Origin: Methanobacteriota archaeon
GTDB lineage: Archaea > Thermoplasmatota > Thermoplasmata > RBG-16-68-12
Reading direction: 5' to 3'
NCBI GenBank assembly: GCA_005878915.1
Contig: VBML01000030.1
Location: forward strand, 1 to 39,621
Length of the DNA stretch: 39,621 bases
The notes beneath the pieces were generated by a model, which saw only the letters and a list, made by a program, of their open reading frames with translations, did not search any database and was not told the DNA's origin. The translations under genes were made by a program, and so were the position numbers. This document shows, one piece after another, positions 17,759 through 27,321 of the stretch (position 1 is the stretch's first letter; every line of letters begins with the position of its first letter).

Positions 17759-18304
17759 TTAACCCTTTCTCCCGAACAGCCGGAAGCGGACGACAACCTG
17801 GTTATCCGACTTCTCGACCCGCACGTCGCGCTGCAGTAGGTCCCGGAACGCCGTCCGGATCGTTGTCTCGTAGAACGTCGACCACCGTGGGCCGCCGCCA
17901 TGCTTGAGGATGATCACCCGCCGGTCGTCTTCGACGAGCTCCTCGTACGCGAACGCCCTCCCGTACTTCGACAGCAGCCTCGGGAACCCCTCGAGCAGCG
18001 TCTCCGGGGTGACCTCGGTGAACCAGAACGTGATGTATTCCTTCAGGAGGTTCTTCCCCGCCCACTCCCCAAGGGCCGCCGCCTCCTCGTCCGTGAGACA
18101 GTCCATCAGCTTGACAAGGATCACGGCGGGGAGGGTGATGAACCCAAACTTCTCGCCGTAGGCATCCCACTCGACGAACTTCCGGAGGGCGCGGTTGACA
18201 AGCGTGTTCACGCTCGTGTCCCCTTGGTCCGCGAGTAGGCGCAGTCGTTCGTCGGCGTCCTTCTCGATTCGGACGGACCGGGTCACACTCCCTCTGCCGG
18301 GCAT
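17759..18304 (-). CDS. Ribbon-helix-helix-type DNA-binding protein, longer paralog
   Basis: SVTRSVRIEKDADERLRLLADQGDTSVNTLVNRALRKFVEWD plus shared C-terminal region ending KHGGGPRWS...; start chosen at MPGRGSVTR (track ORF extends to 18904). Confidence 0.77.
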   Translation of the reverse strand: MPGRGSVTRSVRIEKDADERLRLLADQGDTSVNTLVNRALRKFVEWDAYGEKFGFITLPAVILVKLMDCLTDEEAAALGEWAGKNLLKEYITFWFTEVTPETLLEGFPRLLSKYGRAFAYEELVEDDRRVIILKHGGGPRWSTFYETTIRTAFRDLLQRDVRVEKSDNQVVVRFRLFGRKG

Positions 18305-18590
18305 CTTGCTGTCCCCTAGCTCCTGTAGGTCAAGTCCTTTTGTGTTCTTAGATGTTCTTTTGCAACCGATGTGACGCGTTGGGAGACAGACGCTCGGGTC
18401 CCTTTCTTGATGAAACATACCCCTCTTGAGTCTCCCGGCCCAGACAATCCCCTGTATGGAACCGTGGTACCCGGAAGAGACGGGCACGCCCGGCCTCGGA
18501 GGGCTCCCGCCGACTGATCGATCGCCAGCGCAACATCCGCCGGCGGGACCGGGGGCGGGGAAGGCCGGGCGAGCTAGTCCCAGGCGGGAC

Positions 18591-19436
18591 ATGAGCTTCG
18601 AGAATTCCCCTCCGTCGGATAACGACTTCGAACCGCATTTTCGCTCAGGCCCTCGCTGCGAATCGAAGGGCAGCATCGAGGTCGTGCTCCCCGCCCTCAA
18701 TGAAGAGAAGGGCGTGGGAAACGTGATAGACCGGATCCCGCAGGACAAACTGGTCCAATCCGGATTCCAAGTCCGTGTCTGGGTGGTCGATGGGAAGTCC
18801 AAGGATGCGACCCTTGAGGTCGCTCGGAACCGGGGGGCGAACACGTTCGTGCAGACGGGCGACGGCAAGGGGAACGGTGTTCGCCAGCTCCTGGACCATA
18901 TCATCGCCGATGGCCGGGGTCCGGACCAAGGATCCCGGGTTTTCGTGATGCTCGACGCCGACGGCAGCTATCCCCCGGAAGCGATTCCAAAATTCGTCGA
19001 GGCCCTCAAGGCTGGCTCGGACGTGGTCGTAGGATCCCGTTTCCTCGGGGAGGTCCAGGAGGGGGCAATCACTCCCCTCAACCGCCTCGGGAACCGAATC
19101 CTGAGCCGCCTCGCAGGCTTCCTGTTCGGCACCCCTGTTAGCGATGTCTGCACGGGGATGTGGGCATTCCGGGAGGACTCCCTCCGCCGCCTGGGTTTGG
19201 CCGCGGACGGCTTTGACCTCGAGGCGGACCTGTTCGCATCCTCCTGCGAGAGCGGCGCGCGTCTGCGGGAGCTGCCGATCGACTACCGTCGCCGCATCGG
19301 GGACCCGAAGCTTGTCCCGCTCCGCACCGGTCTCCTCATCGCGTGGCGGCTCCTCCTCAAGCGGTTGAACCGTCGCGAAGGTGTCGTCCCACGGATCGAC
19401 CGACGGAAGGCGTCCTTGGTGGAGGACGCGACGTGA
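18591..19436 (+). CDS. GT2-family glycosyltransferase, dolichyl-phosphate-sugar synthase-like
   Basis: EVVLPALNEEKGVGNVIDRIP, VVDGKSKDATLEVARNRGA, VMLDADGSYPPEAIPKFVEAL, GSRFLG, DVCTGMWAFR. Confidence 0.9.
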   Translation: MSFENSPPSDNDFEPHFRSGPRCESKGSIEVVLPALNEEKGVGNVIDRIPQDKLVQSGFQVRVWVVDGKSKDATLEVARNRGANTFVQTGDGKGNGVRQLLDHIIADGRGPDQGSRVFVMLDADGSYPPEAIPKFVEALKAGSDVVVGSRFLGEVQEGAITPLNRLGNRILSRLAGFLFGTPVSDVCTGMWAFREDSLRRLGLAADGFDLEADLFASSCESGARLRELPIDYRRRIGDPKLVPLRTGLLIAWRLLLKRLNRREGVVPRIDRRKASLVEDAT

Positions 19437-20620
19437 AGGTGTGCATCCTGACACCGGAATTCCTTCCCGCCTGGGGCGGGATCGGTACGTACACGTACAA
19501 CCTCGCTCGCGGGCTCAGGGATCGCGCGGAGGTCCATGTCCTGACCGGTGCCGCGAACCCGGAGTACGCCGAGCTTGACGGGGTCCGCGTCCACCACGCC
19601 CTCCCGGGGGACGGACTGCGGGCGCCAACGTCCCCATTCCGATTTCAGGCCGCAGTCTTCCGCCGCCTTCCGCGTCTCGCGAAGACCTACGGATTCGACA
19701 TCGTCCACGCGAACCACGCGTACATGTCGGACCTGCTGTCCCGGCTCCGAGGGAATCGGACCCCAACGGTTGTCACCGTCCACACGACCCTCGACACGCA
19801 GGTCGGGGGGACCCTGCTCGCGGGCCCTTCTGTACCGCGCCAGGGTCTCGAGGGGAGCCTCGCCCGGTGGCGGTTCGCTCTCCAGGCCGTCGAGCGAAGG
19901 TACCTCCGGGGGACGCAGGCGATGATCTTCGTGTCCCGTTGGGTAAGGGACCGCACCATTCGTCGCTACCGCGTCACCCCGCGACTGAACACGGTCGTAC
20001 CCAACGCCGTCGACACGGAACGCCTCGCCCCTGCGGGCCCGAGTGGCGGGCTCGACTCCCGGGCTCTGGGGGACCGGCCGACCGTCGTCTTCGCCGGGAG
20101 GCTCCTCGCCCTGAAGGGCATCGATACGCTCTTCCGCGCGATGGCCCGAATCGACTCCCGGGTCGTTCTCGCCCTCGCAGGCCCCGGGGACCAAGCGCCG
20201 TGGAAGGCATTGGCGAGGGGCCTGGGACTCGAGGAACACCGCTACAAGTTCCTCGGGCGGGTCCCGTACGCCGAGATGCCTGACCTCTATCGCAGTGCGG
20301 ATGCGGTCGTCTTGCCGAGCTTCACGGAGAGCTGTCCCCTCGTCGCGCTCGAAGCGATGGCATGCGGAACCCCGATCATCGCGGCAGACTCAGGCGGGGT
20401 CCCAGAGGTCGTGCGGGACGGGGAGACCGGCTGGCTGTTCCCCCCGGGCGACGCGAACGCGCTCGCGTCTCGAATCGAAGCTGTCCTGTCGGACCCATCG
20501 GGAGCGGAGCGCGTGACGGCACAGGCCCGCGCATGGGTGGAAGCGAACGCCAGAATCGATCGGATGGCCGACTCGACGTTCCGGTTCTATGAGCGGGTCC
20601 TGGAGGGGGAAGCCTCGTGA
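19433..20620 (+). CDS. GT4-family glycosyltransferase
   Basis: GTG start overlapping upstream TGA; PEFLPAWGGIGTYTYNLARGL, PNAVDTERLAP, PSFTESCPLVALEAMACGTPIIAADSGGVPEVV. Confidence 0.93.
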   Translation: MKVCILTPEFLPAWGGIGTYTYNLARGLRDRAEVHVLTGAANPEYAELDGVRVHHALPGDGLRAPTSPFRFQAAVFRRLPRLAKTYGFDIVHANHAYMSDLLSRLRGNRTPTVVTVHTTLDTQVGGTLLAGPSVPRQGLEGSLARWRFALQAVERRYLRGTQAMIFVSRWVRDRTIRRYRVTPRLNTVVPNAVDTERLAPAGPSGGLDSRALGDRPTVVFAGRLLALKGIDTLFRAMARIDSRVVLALAGPGDQAPWKALARGLGLEEHRYKFLGRVPYAEMPDLYRSADAVVLPSFTESCPLVALEAMACGTPIIAADSGGVPEVVRDGETGWLFPPGDANALASRIEAVLSDPSGAERVTAQARAWVEANARIDRMADSTFRFYERVLEGEAS

Positions 20621-21939
20621 ACATAGCCATCGTGAACCCTCCTCGGTTCGACGGGGTTTCCGTCGTGAGGGAGGAGCGATGTGAGGTAACGGAACGATAC
20701 TCCGTCCTCGAGCCGTATAGCCTCCTCCAGCTCGCCGCCCTCCTTCAGGCGGGCGGCCACCGCGTGCGTCTCCTCGATGCCAACGGCGCGAACGCGTCGT
20801 ACGGGCATGTCGAGTCGTGGCTGCGCCGCACTGCTTACGACGCGCTGATCTTCCGGTTCACCCCAACCACGTTCGACCACGATCTTCGCCTCGCCACGCT
20901 TTCCAAGAAGCTCCGGCCGGACGCCCGTACAATCGGAATCTGCTGGACCCTCCGCACGATGCCCGCGGACGTGCTCCGGGAAGCGCCCGACCTCGACATC
21001 TATCTCCGCCACGAATACGAGAACGTTGGAACCCGCCTCCTCAACGCTCTCGAGAACGGCGCCCCGCTCGATGGCGTGCCCGGGATCGCCTTCCGCGAGA
21101 ACGGCGGATTCCACGTCACGAACGACGCGCGCGCGATCGCGGATTATGACGCAATGCCCATCCCGGCATACGAGCTGCTCCCCTCCCTCGATCCGTATTT
21201 CATTTCCGCCCACGCCTGTCAGCCGTTCACGATCATGTACGCCAGCAAGGGATGCCCGTTCGCGTGCTCCTTCTGCACCGTAGCTCGCACGACCTGGAAG
21301 TTTCGGTCTGCGGCGCACGTGCTTGAGGGACTCGACGTCCGCTGGTACTGCAACACGCGCGTCCACCTCGTGGACCCCGACCTGCTCCGGGAAATGCGGT
21401 CCGCCGGATGCAGCGGCATCTCGTACGGGGTCGAGTCCGGAAACCAGGGAATTCTCGACACCGTCAGCAAACAAGCGACGGTCGCACAGGCGGAGCACGC
21501 GCTCCGATGGGCGAAGGAGGCGGGGATCAAGACGTACGCCGCATTCATTCTCGGGTTGCCCGGGGAGACATGGGAGAGCGCGATGGACACTATCGAGTTC
21601 GCGATGCGGACGTTGCCGAACGGCGCGCAGTTCAACGTCCTGGCCCCCTATCCGGGCACGGAGCTGTACGAAAACCTCCGTCAACGGGGGGTCCTGCCCG
21701 AGGTGGACTGGAGGGCGCTCTACCAGGACAGCGCCGTCGTCGGAACCGACGGCCTCTCCAGGGCAGAGCTCAATCGGCTCCGTCGACTCGCTTACACGAA
21801 GCTCTACTTCAACCCGCGTTGGTGGTGGCAGAACCTCCGCTTCGCCCTGTCGAGCCGCGACGACTTCCAGCTAGCATCGCGGTATGGCCTTCGGATCCTG
21901 TCGAACTATTTCGTCCACGGAATGCGCGGCAGTCACTAG
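20617..21939 (+). CDS. B12-binding-domain radical SAM protein
   Basis: N-terminal cobalamin-binding-like Rossmann region (MNIAIVNPPRFDG...LLQLAALLQAGGHRVRLLDANGANA) and SKGCPFACSFC (CxxxCxxC); GYxVESGNQ and GLPGETWES motifs. Confidence 0.9.
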   Translation: MNIAIVNPPRFDGVSVVREERCEVTERYSVLEPYSLLQLAALLQAGGHRVRLLDANGANASYGHVESWLRRTAYDALIFRFTPTTFDHDLRLATLSKKLRPDARTIGICWTLRTMPADVLREAPDLDIYLRHEYENVGTRLLNALENGAPLDGVPGIAFRENGGFHVTNDARAIADYDAMPIPAYELLPSLDPYFISAHACQPFTIMYASKGCPFACSFCTVARTTWKFRSAAHVLEGLDVRWYCNTRVHLVDPDLLREMRSAGCSGISYGVESGNQGILDTVSKQATVAQAEHALRWAKEAGIKTYAAFILGLPGETWESAMDTIEFAMRTLPNGAQFNVLAPYPGTELYENLRQRGVLPEVDWRALYQDSAVVGTDGLSRAELNRLRRLAYTKLYFNPRWWWQNLRFALSSRDDFQLASRYGLRILSNYFVHGMRGSH

Positions 21940-21946
21940 GGGGACC

Positions 21947-23230
21947 ATGGAGACCCTACGGTTCCTCCTCGCGACGACCTTCTACCCGCCGTACCACCTC
22001 GGCGGGGATGCCGTCCACGTGCAGTACCTCGCAGAGGCGCTTGCCGCGCGCGGCCACGAGGTCCACGTCGAGTTCTCTCCCGCTGCGTACCGACTCAAGC
22101 GCAGGGGGACGCCGCCCCGGGGGGCGACGAATCACGATGTTCGAATCCATCCAATCCCCAGCCCGTTCGGCAGGGCCCAGCCCATCGCGGCATACGCGTT
22201 CGGGCGGTCCGCGGGGGTCTCGCGATCCCACGAAGCGCTCGTGCGCGAGATCCGACCCGACGTGGTCCACGTCCACAACATCTCTTTGTTGGGGCTCGGC
22301 GTCTTGAAACGCCCCCCGGACGCTCTGATGGTGTACACTGCCCACGACTACTGGGCACGGTGCCCTCGGAGCGACCTCCTCAAGTACGGGAAGCGGCCGT
22401 GCGAGACACCATCGTGCGTCGCGTGCTGCCTCGTCTCCCGCCGACCGCCACAGCTGTGGCGTTTCGGGAAGCGATGGCGGGGCCTCCCCGGGCTCGATCT
22501 CGCGATTGCTCCCAGCCGTTTCATGGCGGGAGCGATCGGACCCTCCCTCCGGTGCCCCGTCGTGCACATCCCGAACTTCGCCCCGGACCCGAATCCGGAA
22601 GGGACTCTCTCCGAGCCCGAGGACTACTTCCTGTTTGTCGGCGTGATGGAACCGCACAAAGGCCTGCCCATCATCGCTGACGCCGCTACACGCCCCGGAC
22701 CCCTGAAGTCGAAGATCGTCGGACAGGGTTCACTGGAACGTTCCCTCAAACTTCTCCAGAGCCAAGGCGTCGCTCGCTTGGACATGGAGGGGTGGGTCTC
22801 CCGCGAACGACTCTCCCAGCTGTACCGCCGTGCAAGGGCCCTCCTGATTCCGTCGATCTGGCCGGAGAACGCGCCCCTCGTCGCTGTCGAGGCGCTCGCG
22901 TGGGGCGCGCCTCTCCTGACTTCCCGGTGGGGGGGACTCGAGGAGCTACTGTACGGAGGGGCGACGGGGCGGGCCTTCGAGCCAACCGGTGACGGCCTCG
23001 TGACGGCCGTGGAGGCATTCCTCGCAGACGACCTCCCCCACAAGCTCCGATCTGCCTGCCGCGGCGCGTTCGTTGCGAACCATCGCCCGGAGACGTACGT
23101 GGACCGCTACATGGAGATCGTGCGGAAGCAGCGGGTCGCCGCACCGACGCCACACCCAGAGTACAGCCCTTTTGCAGGGCAAGATACTCGTGTCCCTGTC
23201 GTGACGAGTTCCTCCGGAGTGTCACCATGA
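21947..23230 (+). CDS. GT4-family glycosyltransferase
   Basis: TTFYPPYHLGGDAVHVQYLAEALAARGHEV; HDYWARCPRSDLLKYGKRPCETPSC; PSIWPENAPLVAVEALAWGAPLLTSRWGGLEELL. Confidence 0.9.
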   Translation: METLRFLLATTFYPPYHLGGDAVHVQYLAEALAARGHEVHVEFSPAAYRLKRRGTPPRGATNHDVRIHPIPSPFGRAQPIAAYAFGRSAGVSRSHEALVREIRPDVVHVHNISLLGLGVLKRPPDALMVYTAHDYWARCPRSDLLKYGKRPCETPSCVACCLVSRRPPQLWRFGKRWRGLPGLDLAIAPSRFMAGAIGPSLRCPVVHIPNFAPDPNPEGTLSEPEDYFLFVGVMEPHKGLPIIADAATRPGPLKSKIVGQGSLERSLKLLQSQGVARLDMEGWVSRERLSQLYRRARALLIPSIWPENAPLVAVEALAWGAPLLTSRWGGLEELLYGGATGRAFEPTGDGLVTAVEAFLADDLPHKLRSACRGAFVANHRPETYVDRYMEIVRKQRVAAPTPHPEYSPFAGQDTRVPVVTSSSGVSP

Positions 23231-24432
23231 ATATCGCCCTCGTGGACCCGATCGCTGCAACGGCCAACGTCACCGGACGAGCGATCCTCCACCCGGAGGT
23301 GCCGACGGTGAGCCGAGATTCTCGGACGTTGCAGGAAACGAAGCTTGTCGAACTCGCGACCCAGCTCGCCCTTCGCGGGCATCACCCCACGGTCCTTTTC
23401 GGGGATGTCTTCCTCGACGGCCAGGAGTGGACGACGCCCGAGGGCGTCCGGATCGCCCCGCTGAATACGGTGATGAGGGTCCCGTTCCACCCGGGCCTCC
23501 TCCCCGCGATTCCCTCCCTGCTCGGCCACACGGCGCTCCGCGAGGCGGATGTCATTCAGGTGGCTGAATATCACCAGCTGTCCACCTTCTTCTCGTGCAT
23601 CGCAGCGCATGACGTCGCCGCTCCCTTCGTCGTCTGGCAGGAAACGTACCAACACATGCGATTTCCGGGCTCGTTGTACCAGCAGATGTACGAATCCACC
23701 ATCGGATCGTATGTGCGCGCGCACACACGTCGATTCATCCCTCGAACCACGAAAGCGCACACGTACCTGCGCCACTTGCAGGTGCCTGAAGGTCGCATCG
23801 GGCCGTGGATTCCCACGGGAATCGACGTCGACGCATTCCTTCCGCGGAAGACACCGCTGTCGACGGCCGATTTCGGTTGGCCTGCGGACGCTCCCCTCCT
23901 CCTCGTCGTTGGACGGCTCCATCCCACGAAGGGGATTGATCTCGCCCTGCAGGCTCTGAGGTGGGTCCTACGTAGGCATCCAGACACGAAGCTCGTCATC
24001 CGGGGGTCGGGACCCGAGGGTCCTCACCTCGTGAGCCTGGCGAAAGCCCTCGGAGTCGAAAACTCCGTTCGGTTCCTCGAGCGCATGCCTCGGGACGCAA
24101 TGGTGGATCTGTACAACCTTGCGGACATCGTCCTGTGCCCCAGCCGCGTCGACTTGATGCCCTTCTCGCTCATCGAGGCGGGGGCGTGCGGCCGGCCTTC
24201 CGTCGCGACAGACGTTGGCGCGATTCGAGACATCGTCGTGGACGATCGCACCGGAATCATCATCAAGGAGCGAAGCGCGAGGGCCCTGGGAACTGCGATC
24301 TGTGGCCTCTTGGACGACCCTGAGAAGCGCGTCGCCCTAGGATCCGAGGCCCGCAAGCGGGCCGAACAGCGCTTCGCCATCACGCTCATCGCAGAGGAGT
24401 TCATTGATGTCTATCGAGACGCGGCCTCGTAG
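23227..24432 (+). CDS. GT4-family glycosyltransferase
   Basis: ATGA overlap with upstream gene; IPTGIDVDAFLP, VVGRLHPTKGIDLALQALRWV, PSRVDLMPFSLIEAGACGRPSVATDVGAIRDIV. Confidence 0.9.
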   Translation: MNIALVDPIAATANVTGRAILHPEVPTVSRDSRTLQETKLVELATQLALRGHHPTVLFGDVFLDGQEWTTPEGVRIAPLNTVMRVPFHPGLLPAIPSLLGHTALREADVIQVAEYHQLSTFFSCIAAHDVAAPFVVWQETYQHMRFPGSLYQQMYESTIGSYVRAHTRRFIPRTTKAHTYLRHLQVPEGRIGPWIPTGIDVDAFLPRKTPLSTADFGWPADAPLLLVVGRLHPTKGIDLALQALRWVLRRHPDTKLVIRGSGPEGPHLVSLAKALGVENSVRFLERMPRDAMVDLYNLADIVLCPSRVDLMPFSLIEAGACGRPSVATDVGAIRDIVVDDRTGIIIKERSARALGTAICGLLDDPEKRVALGSEARKRAEQRFAITLIAEEFIDVYRDAAS

Positions 24433-26146
24433 CTTATCCGTTGGCGCAGGTGAAACGGGGGACGGGTCCCGTTCCCCACCCGCCAGCAAGAGGCCACGGG
24501 GCCTCCTGATCGCGGGGTATTCGGTAGCGGGCCTGCTCCACCTCGCCGTCGCAAGCCTCACCACCCGCGTCACGGAGATCCCTCTCTCTGCGCAGTTCGG
24601 GCTTCTGCAGCTCCTGCCGCCGGCGTACTGGATCGGGATGGGGCTCCTCGGGCTGGCCACCGTGCTCGCCCTTCGGGAGCGATCCGACGCTCTGACCCTT
24701 GTCACCGGTGCGCTCCTCCTCGCGGCTATCGCAGGCACGCCCTCCCTGTTCGAGCCGAACCCGAGGTACTGGGACTCCTACCTTCATCTCAGCCTAGGCC
24801 AGGCAATCCAAGGGTCCGGCCATCTCCCCGCGGGGAACCTTGGCCAATACTCAGCGAATTGGCCGGGCACCTTCCTCCTTGACGCCTTCGTGTTGCTCGC
24901 GAGCGGGATGCCTGCTATTCTCCTGCTGACCGTGTATCCGTTTCTCACGGGCGCCATCACCTTCCTCGCCCTATTCGTGTTCATCCGGTCAACGTTCCCC
25001 CGCCCCGTCGCGGGACCCGCGACCGTCCTCACGTCGCTGTTTGCTGTGTGGGCCCAGTACCACCTATCCCCGCAGTCCCTCGGTTTTATCGTCATGCTCC
25101 TCATCCTCTCAATCATTTGGCGCGGCGCGACCCGGTGGCGCGCCGTGTGCGCGGTCCTCTTCGTGGGACTCGTCGTGTCCCACCCGACGTCGACCCTCGT
25201 CCTCCTGAGCATCCTTGCCGTCCTGTCAATCTCGTCGCTGTTCCCCCTTCGAAAATCTCCGGAGGCGAAACAAGACGCCCGATTCGCCCGACGGGTGACG
25301 GTGGCCTACGCGACGACCTGGTTCGCATGGCTCTTCTTCCACGCGACGGCGTCATCGGAGGCGGCGAGGACCGCCATCCTGAATCGCATCGGGGGTCTGA
25401 TCAGCCTCCCCGAGGCCACGTTGAACCTCGCAACGGCGCGTGCCGTTGAGAACCTGCTTCCGCTGGCGCCTCTTCTTCGGTTAGGGAGCCTCGCCATTTA
25501 TGGCCTCCTCGCGATTCCTTCGCTGATTATTCTCGCGCGGCGGGAGGCCTCCCGCCCGCTCGCACGCTTCCTTCTCGCGGGGCTGATCGGTCCCGGCATC
25601 ATCGGAGGAGCGGACATCCTGGGATTCGGAGGCCAGTTCTATGACCGTCCTCTGCTGTTCTTCTCGACCCTCGCTCCTGCGATGTGTCTGACCGCGCTCC
25701 AGGGAATCCGGATCCGACTCCCCAAGATTGCGTACCCCGCGGTGGCTGCAGTGCTGATCGCGGCGACCCTTGTCGCCGCCTCGACGGTGTACTACCAGGA
25801 AGCGTTCAACCACGTATCGAATGAATCCGTCGCAATCTCGCAATTCCTCGACCGGACCCCTCCGCAAGCAATCGTCCTCGATGGGACCTTCCCCGTACCG
25901 GTCTGGATCGATCCGACGGTGCGAACGCCGCACGTCCTGGTCGGGTACGCACAGACGTATCGAACCCCGTTGCAAAACATGAGCGCACGCAATGTCTATG
26001 CCGTCTTTGACCCCACGAGCGAACTTTGGTACCGCCAATGGAAGGGGATCAACATCTACGCGTTCTATGACTCCGAGCAACCGTCCCTTTCCGTCATCTA
26101 TTCGAACGGCAGAGGAGTCGTCTGCCTCGCGGGGGCGATGAGATGA
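24404..26146 (+). CDS. Polytopic membrane protein, GT-C-like
   Basis: Many TM segments; NPRYWDSYLHLSLGQAIQGSGHLP loop resembles a GT-C acidic motif region; located inside a GT operon. Confidence 0.6.
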   Translation: MMSIETRPRSLSVGAGETGDGSRSPPASKRPRGLLIAGYSVAGLLHLAVASLTTRVTEIPLSAQFGLLQLLPPAYWIGMGLLGLATVLALRERSDALTLVTGALLLAAIAGTPSLFEPNPRYWDSYLHLSLGQAIQGSGHLPAGNLGQYSANWPGTFLLDAFVLLASGMPAILLLTVYPFLTGAITFLALFVFIRSTFPRPVAGPATVLTSLFAVWAQYHLSPQSLGFIVMLLILSIIWRGATRWRAVCAVLFVGLVVSHPTSTLVLLSILAVLSISSLFPLRKSPEAKQDARFARRVTVAYATTWFAWLFFHATASSEAARTAILNRIGGLISLPEATLNLATARAVENLLPLAPLLRLGSLAIYGLLAIPSLIILARREASRPLARFLLAGLIGPGIIGGADILGFGGQFYDRPLLFFSTLAPAMCLTALQGIRIRLPKIAYPAVAAVLIAATLVAASTVYYQEAFNHVSNESVAISQFLDRTPPQAIVLDGTFPVPVWIDPTVRTPHVLVGYAQTYRTPLQNMSARNVYAVFDPTSELWYRQWKGINIYAFYDSEQPSLSVIYSNGRGVVCLAGAMR

Positions 26147-27315
26147 GTGCCGCGATCGCAGATGTACAGGGCCAAGGGCCTCCGGGCCTCCACACAGGCA
26201 CACACGACCCGCTCCGGATCCTCGTCATTCCCAAGGCGGAGTCGTCTGGGACGTCCGAGCGGAGCCCCTCCCTGTACCGGCTCATGAGGTCGCGCCACAG
26301 GGTGGCCGCGCTAGAGGCTCCATGGGATGGAATTCTGTACAACCCCTCCAGGGCCCGCTGGCCGAGACTCTTCTTGTACATCGTCGACAAAATTCTCCTC
26401 GGGCTCCGGGGCCTGGTATACGCACGTCGCTTCCGGGCGCAGGTCGTGTTTTGCGAGACCGCGCACCATGCAATCGCCGGCCTGGCGATCGCGAAAATCC
26501 TCGGAATCCGGTGCGTCTGGGATAGTCACGGGAACGGAAAGCTGTTCTACGAAAGCCTGGGAAAGAGCCGATTGGCGGTCCGTCTGATCGGAGCCTTTGA
26601 AAAATTCTTAGGAAACCGCGTTGATGCGTTGATGACTGTCTCCGGAGTTGATGCCGCCGCATACGTTTCGATGGGATTGGACCCCTCGAAGATCCATGTC
26701 GTTCCAGTCTTCGTCAACTTGCATGAAATCGATTCGACCTTGCAATCCTCATCGAGTCCTCCGACCGCGCCAACAAGTGGCCGACCCGCTCTGATCTTCA
26801 TGGGAAGTTTCGGGTACTCGCCGAACCGGGAGGCGCTCGAGTGGGCGAACGACGTCCTGGCTCCCTATCTCGAACGCCGGGGAACTCCATGCGAGATTTG
26901 GATTGCGGGCCGAGAGATCCCCAAAGTCCCGTTCCATCCATACATCCGGCCTCTGGGGTTCGTACCGAACATCTACGCGTGCATCCGCTCCGCGAGCCTG
27001 TGCATTGTCCCCGTTCGGCGGGGCGTTGGCATGCTGACGAAGGTCATCGACAGCATGGCGGTCGGGACGCCTGTCGTTCTCTTCGATTTCGCCGCGAAGG
27101 GAATCCCGGAACTCCGCGCCGGGTTCAACGCGTACGTGGCCACGACTGATTCCGAATTTCTCCGCGATGTTGAAGAGGCCCTTTCCGACCCGGAGGGGCG
27201 TCGGGCGATGTCGGTCCGCGCGCGCCGCCTCGTCGAACAGAAATTCGATCGCGAAGCCTACGCAGGTCAGCTCGATGCAATCATTCGGGGCCCCACGGGA
27301 GTCCCAGGAGGGTAG
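26143..27315 (+). CDS. GT4-family glycosyltransferase
   Basis: ATGA overlap; CVWDSHGNGK, VVPVFVNLHEID, FMGSFGYSPNREALEWANDVLAPYL, SMAVGTPVVLFDFAAKGI. Confidence 0.85.
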   Translation: MSAAIADVQGQGPPGLHTGTHDPLRILVIPKAESSGTSERSPSLYRLMRSRHRVAALEAPWDGILYNPSRARWPRLFLYIVDKILLGLRGLVYARRFRAQVVFCETAHHAIAGLAIAKILGIRCVWDSHGNGKLFYESLGKSRLAVRLIGAFEKFLGNRVDALMTVSGVDAAAYVSMGLDPSKIHVVPVFVNLHEIDSTLQSSSSPPTAPTSGRPALIFMGSFGYSPNREALEWANDVLAPYLERRGTPCEIWIAGREIPKVPFHPYIRPLGFVPNIYACIRSASLCIVPVRRGVGMLTKVIDSMAVGTPVVLFDFAAKGIPELRAGFNAYVATTDSEFLRDVEEALSDPEGRRAMSVRARRLVEQKFDREAYAGQLDAIIRGPTGVPGG

Positions 27316-27321
27316 TCGCAC

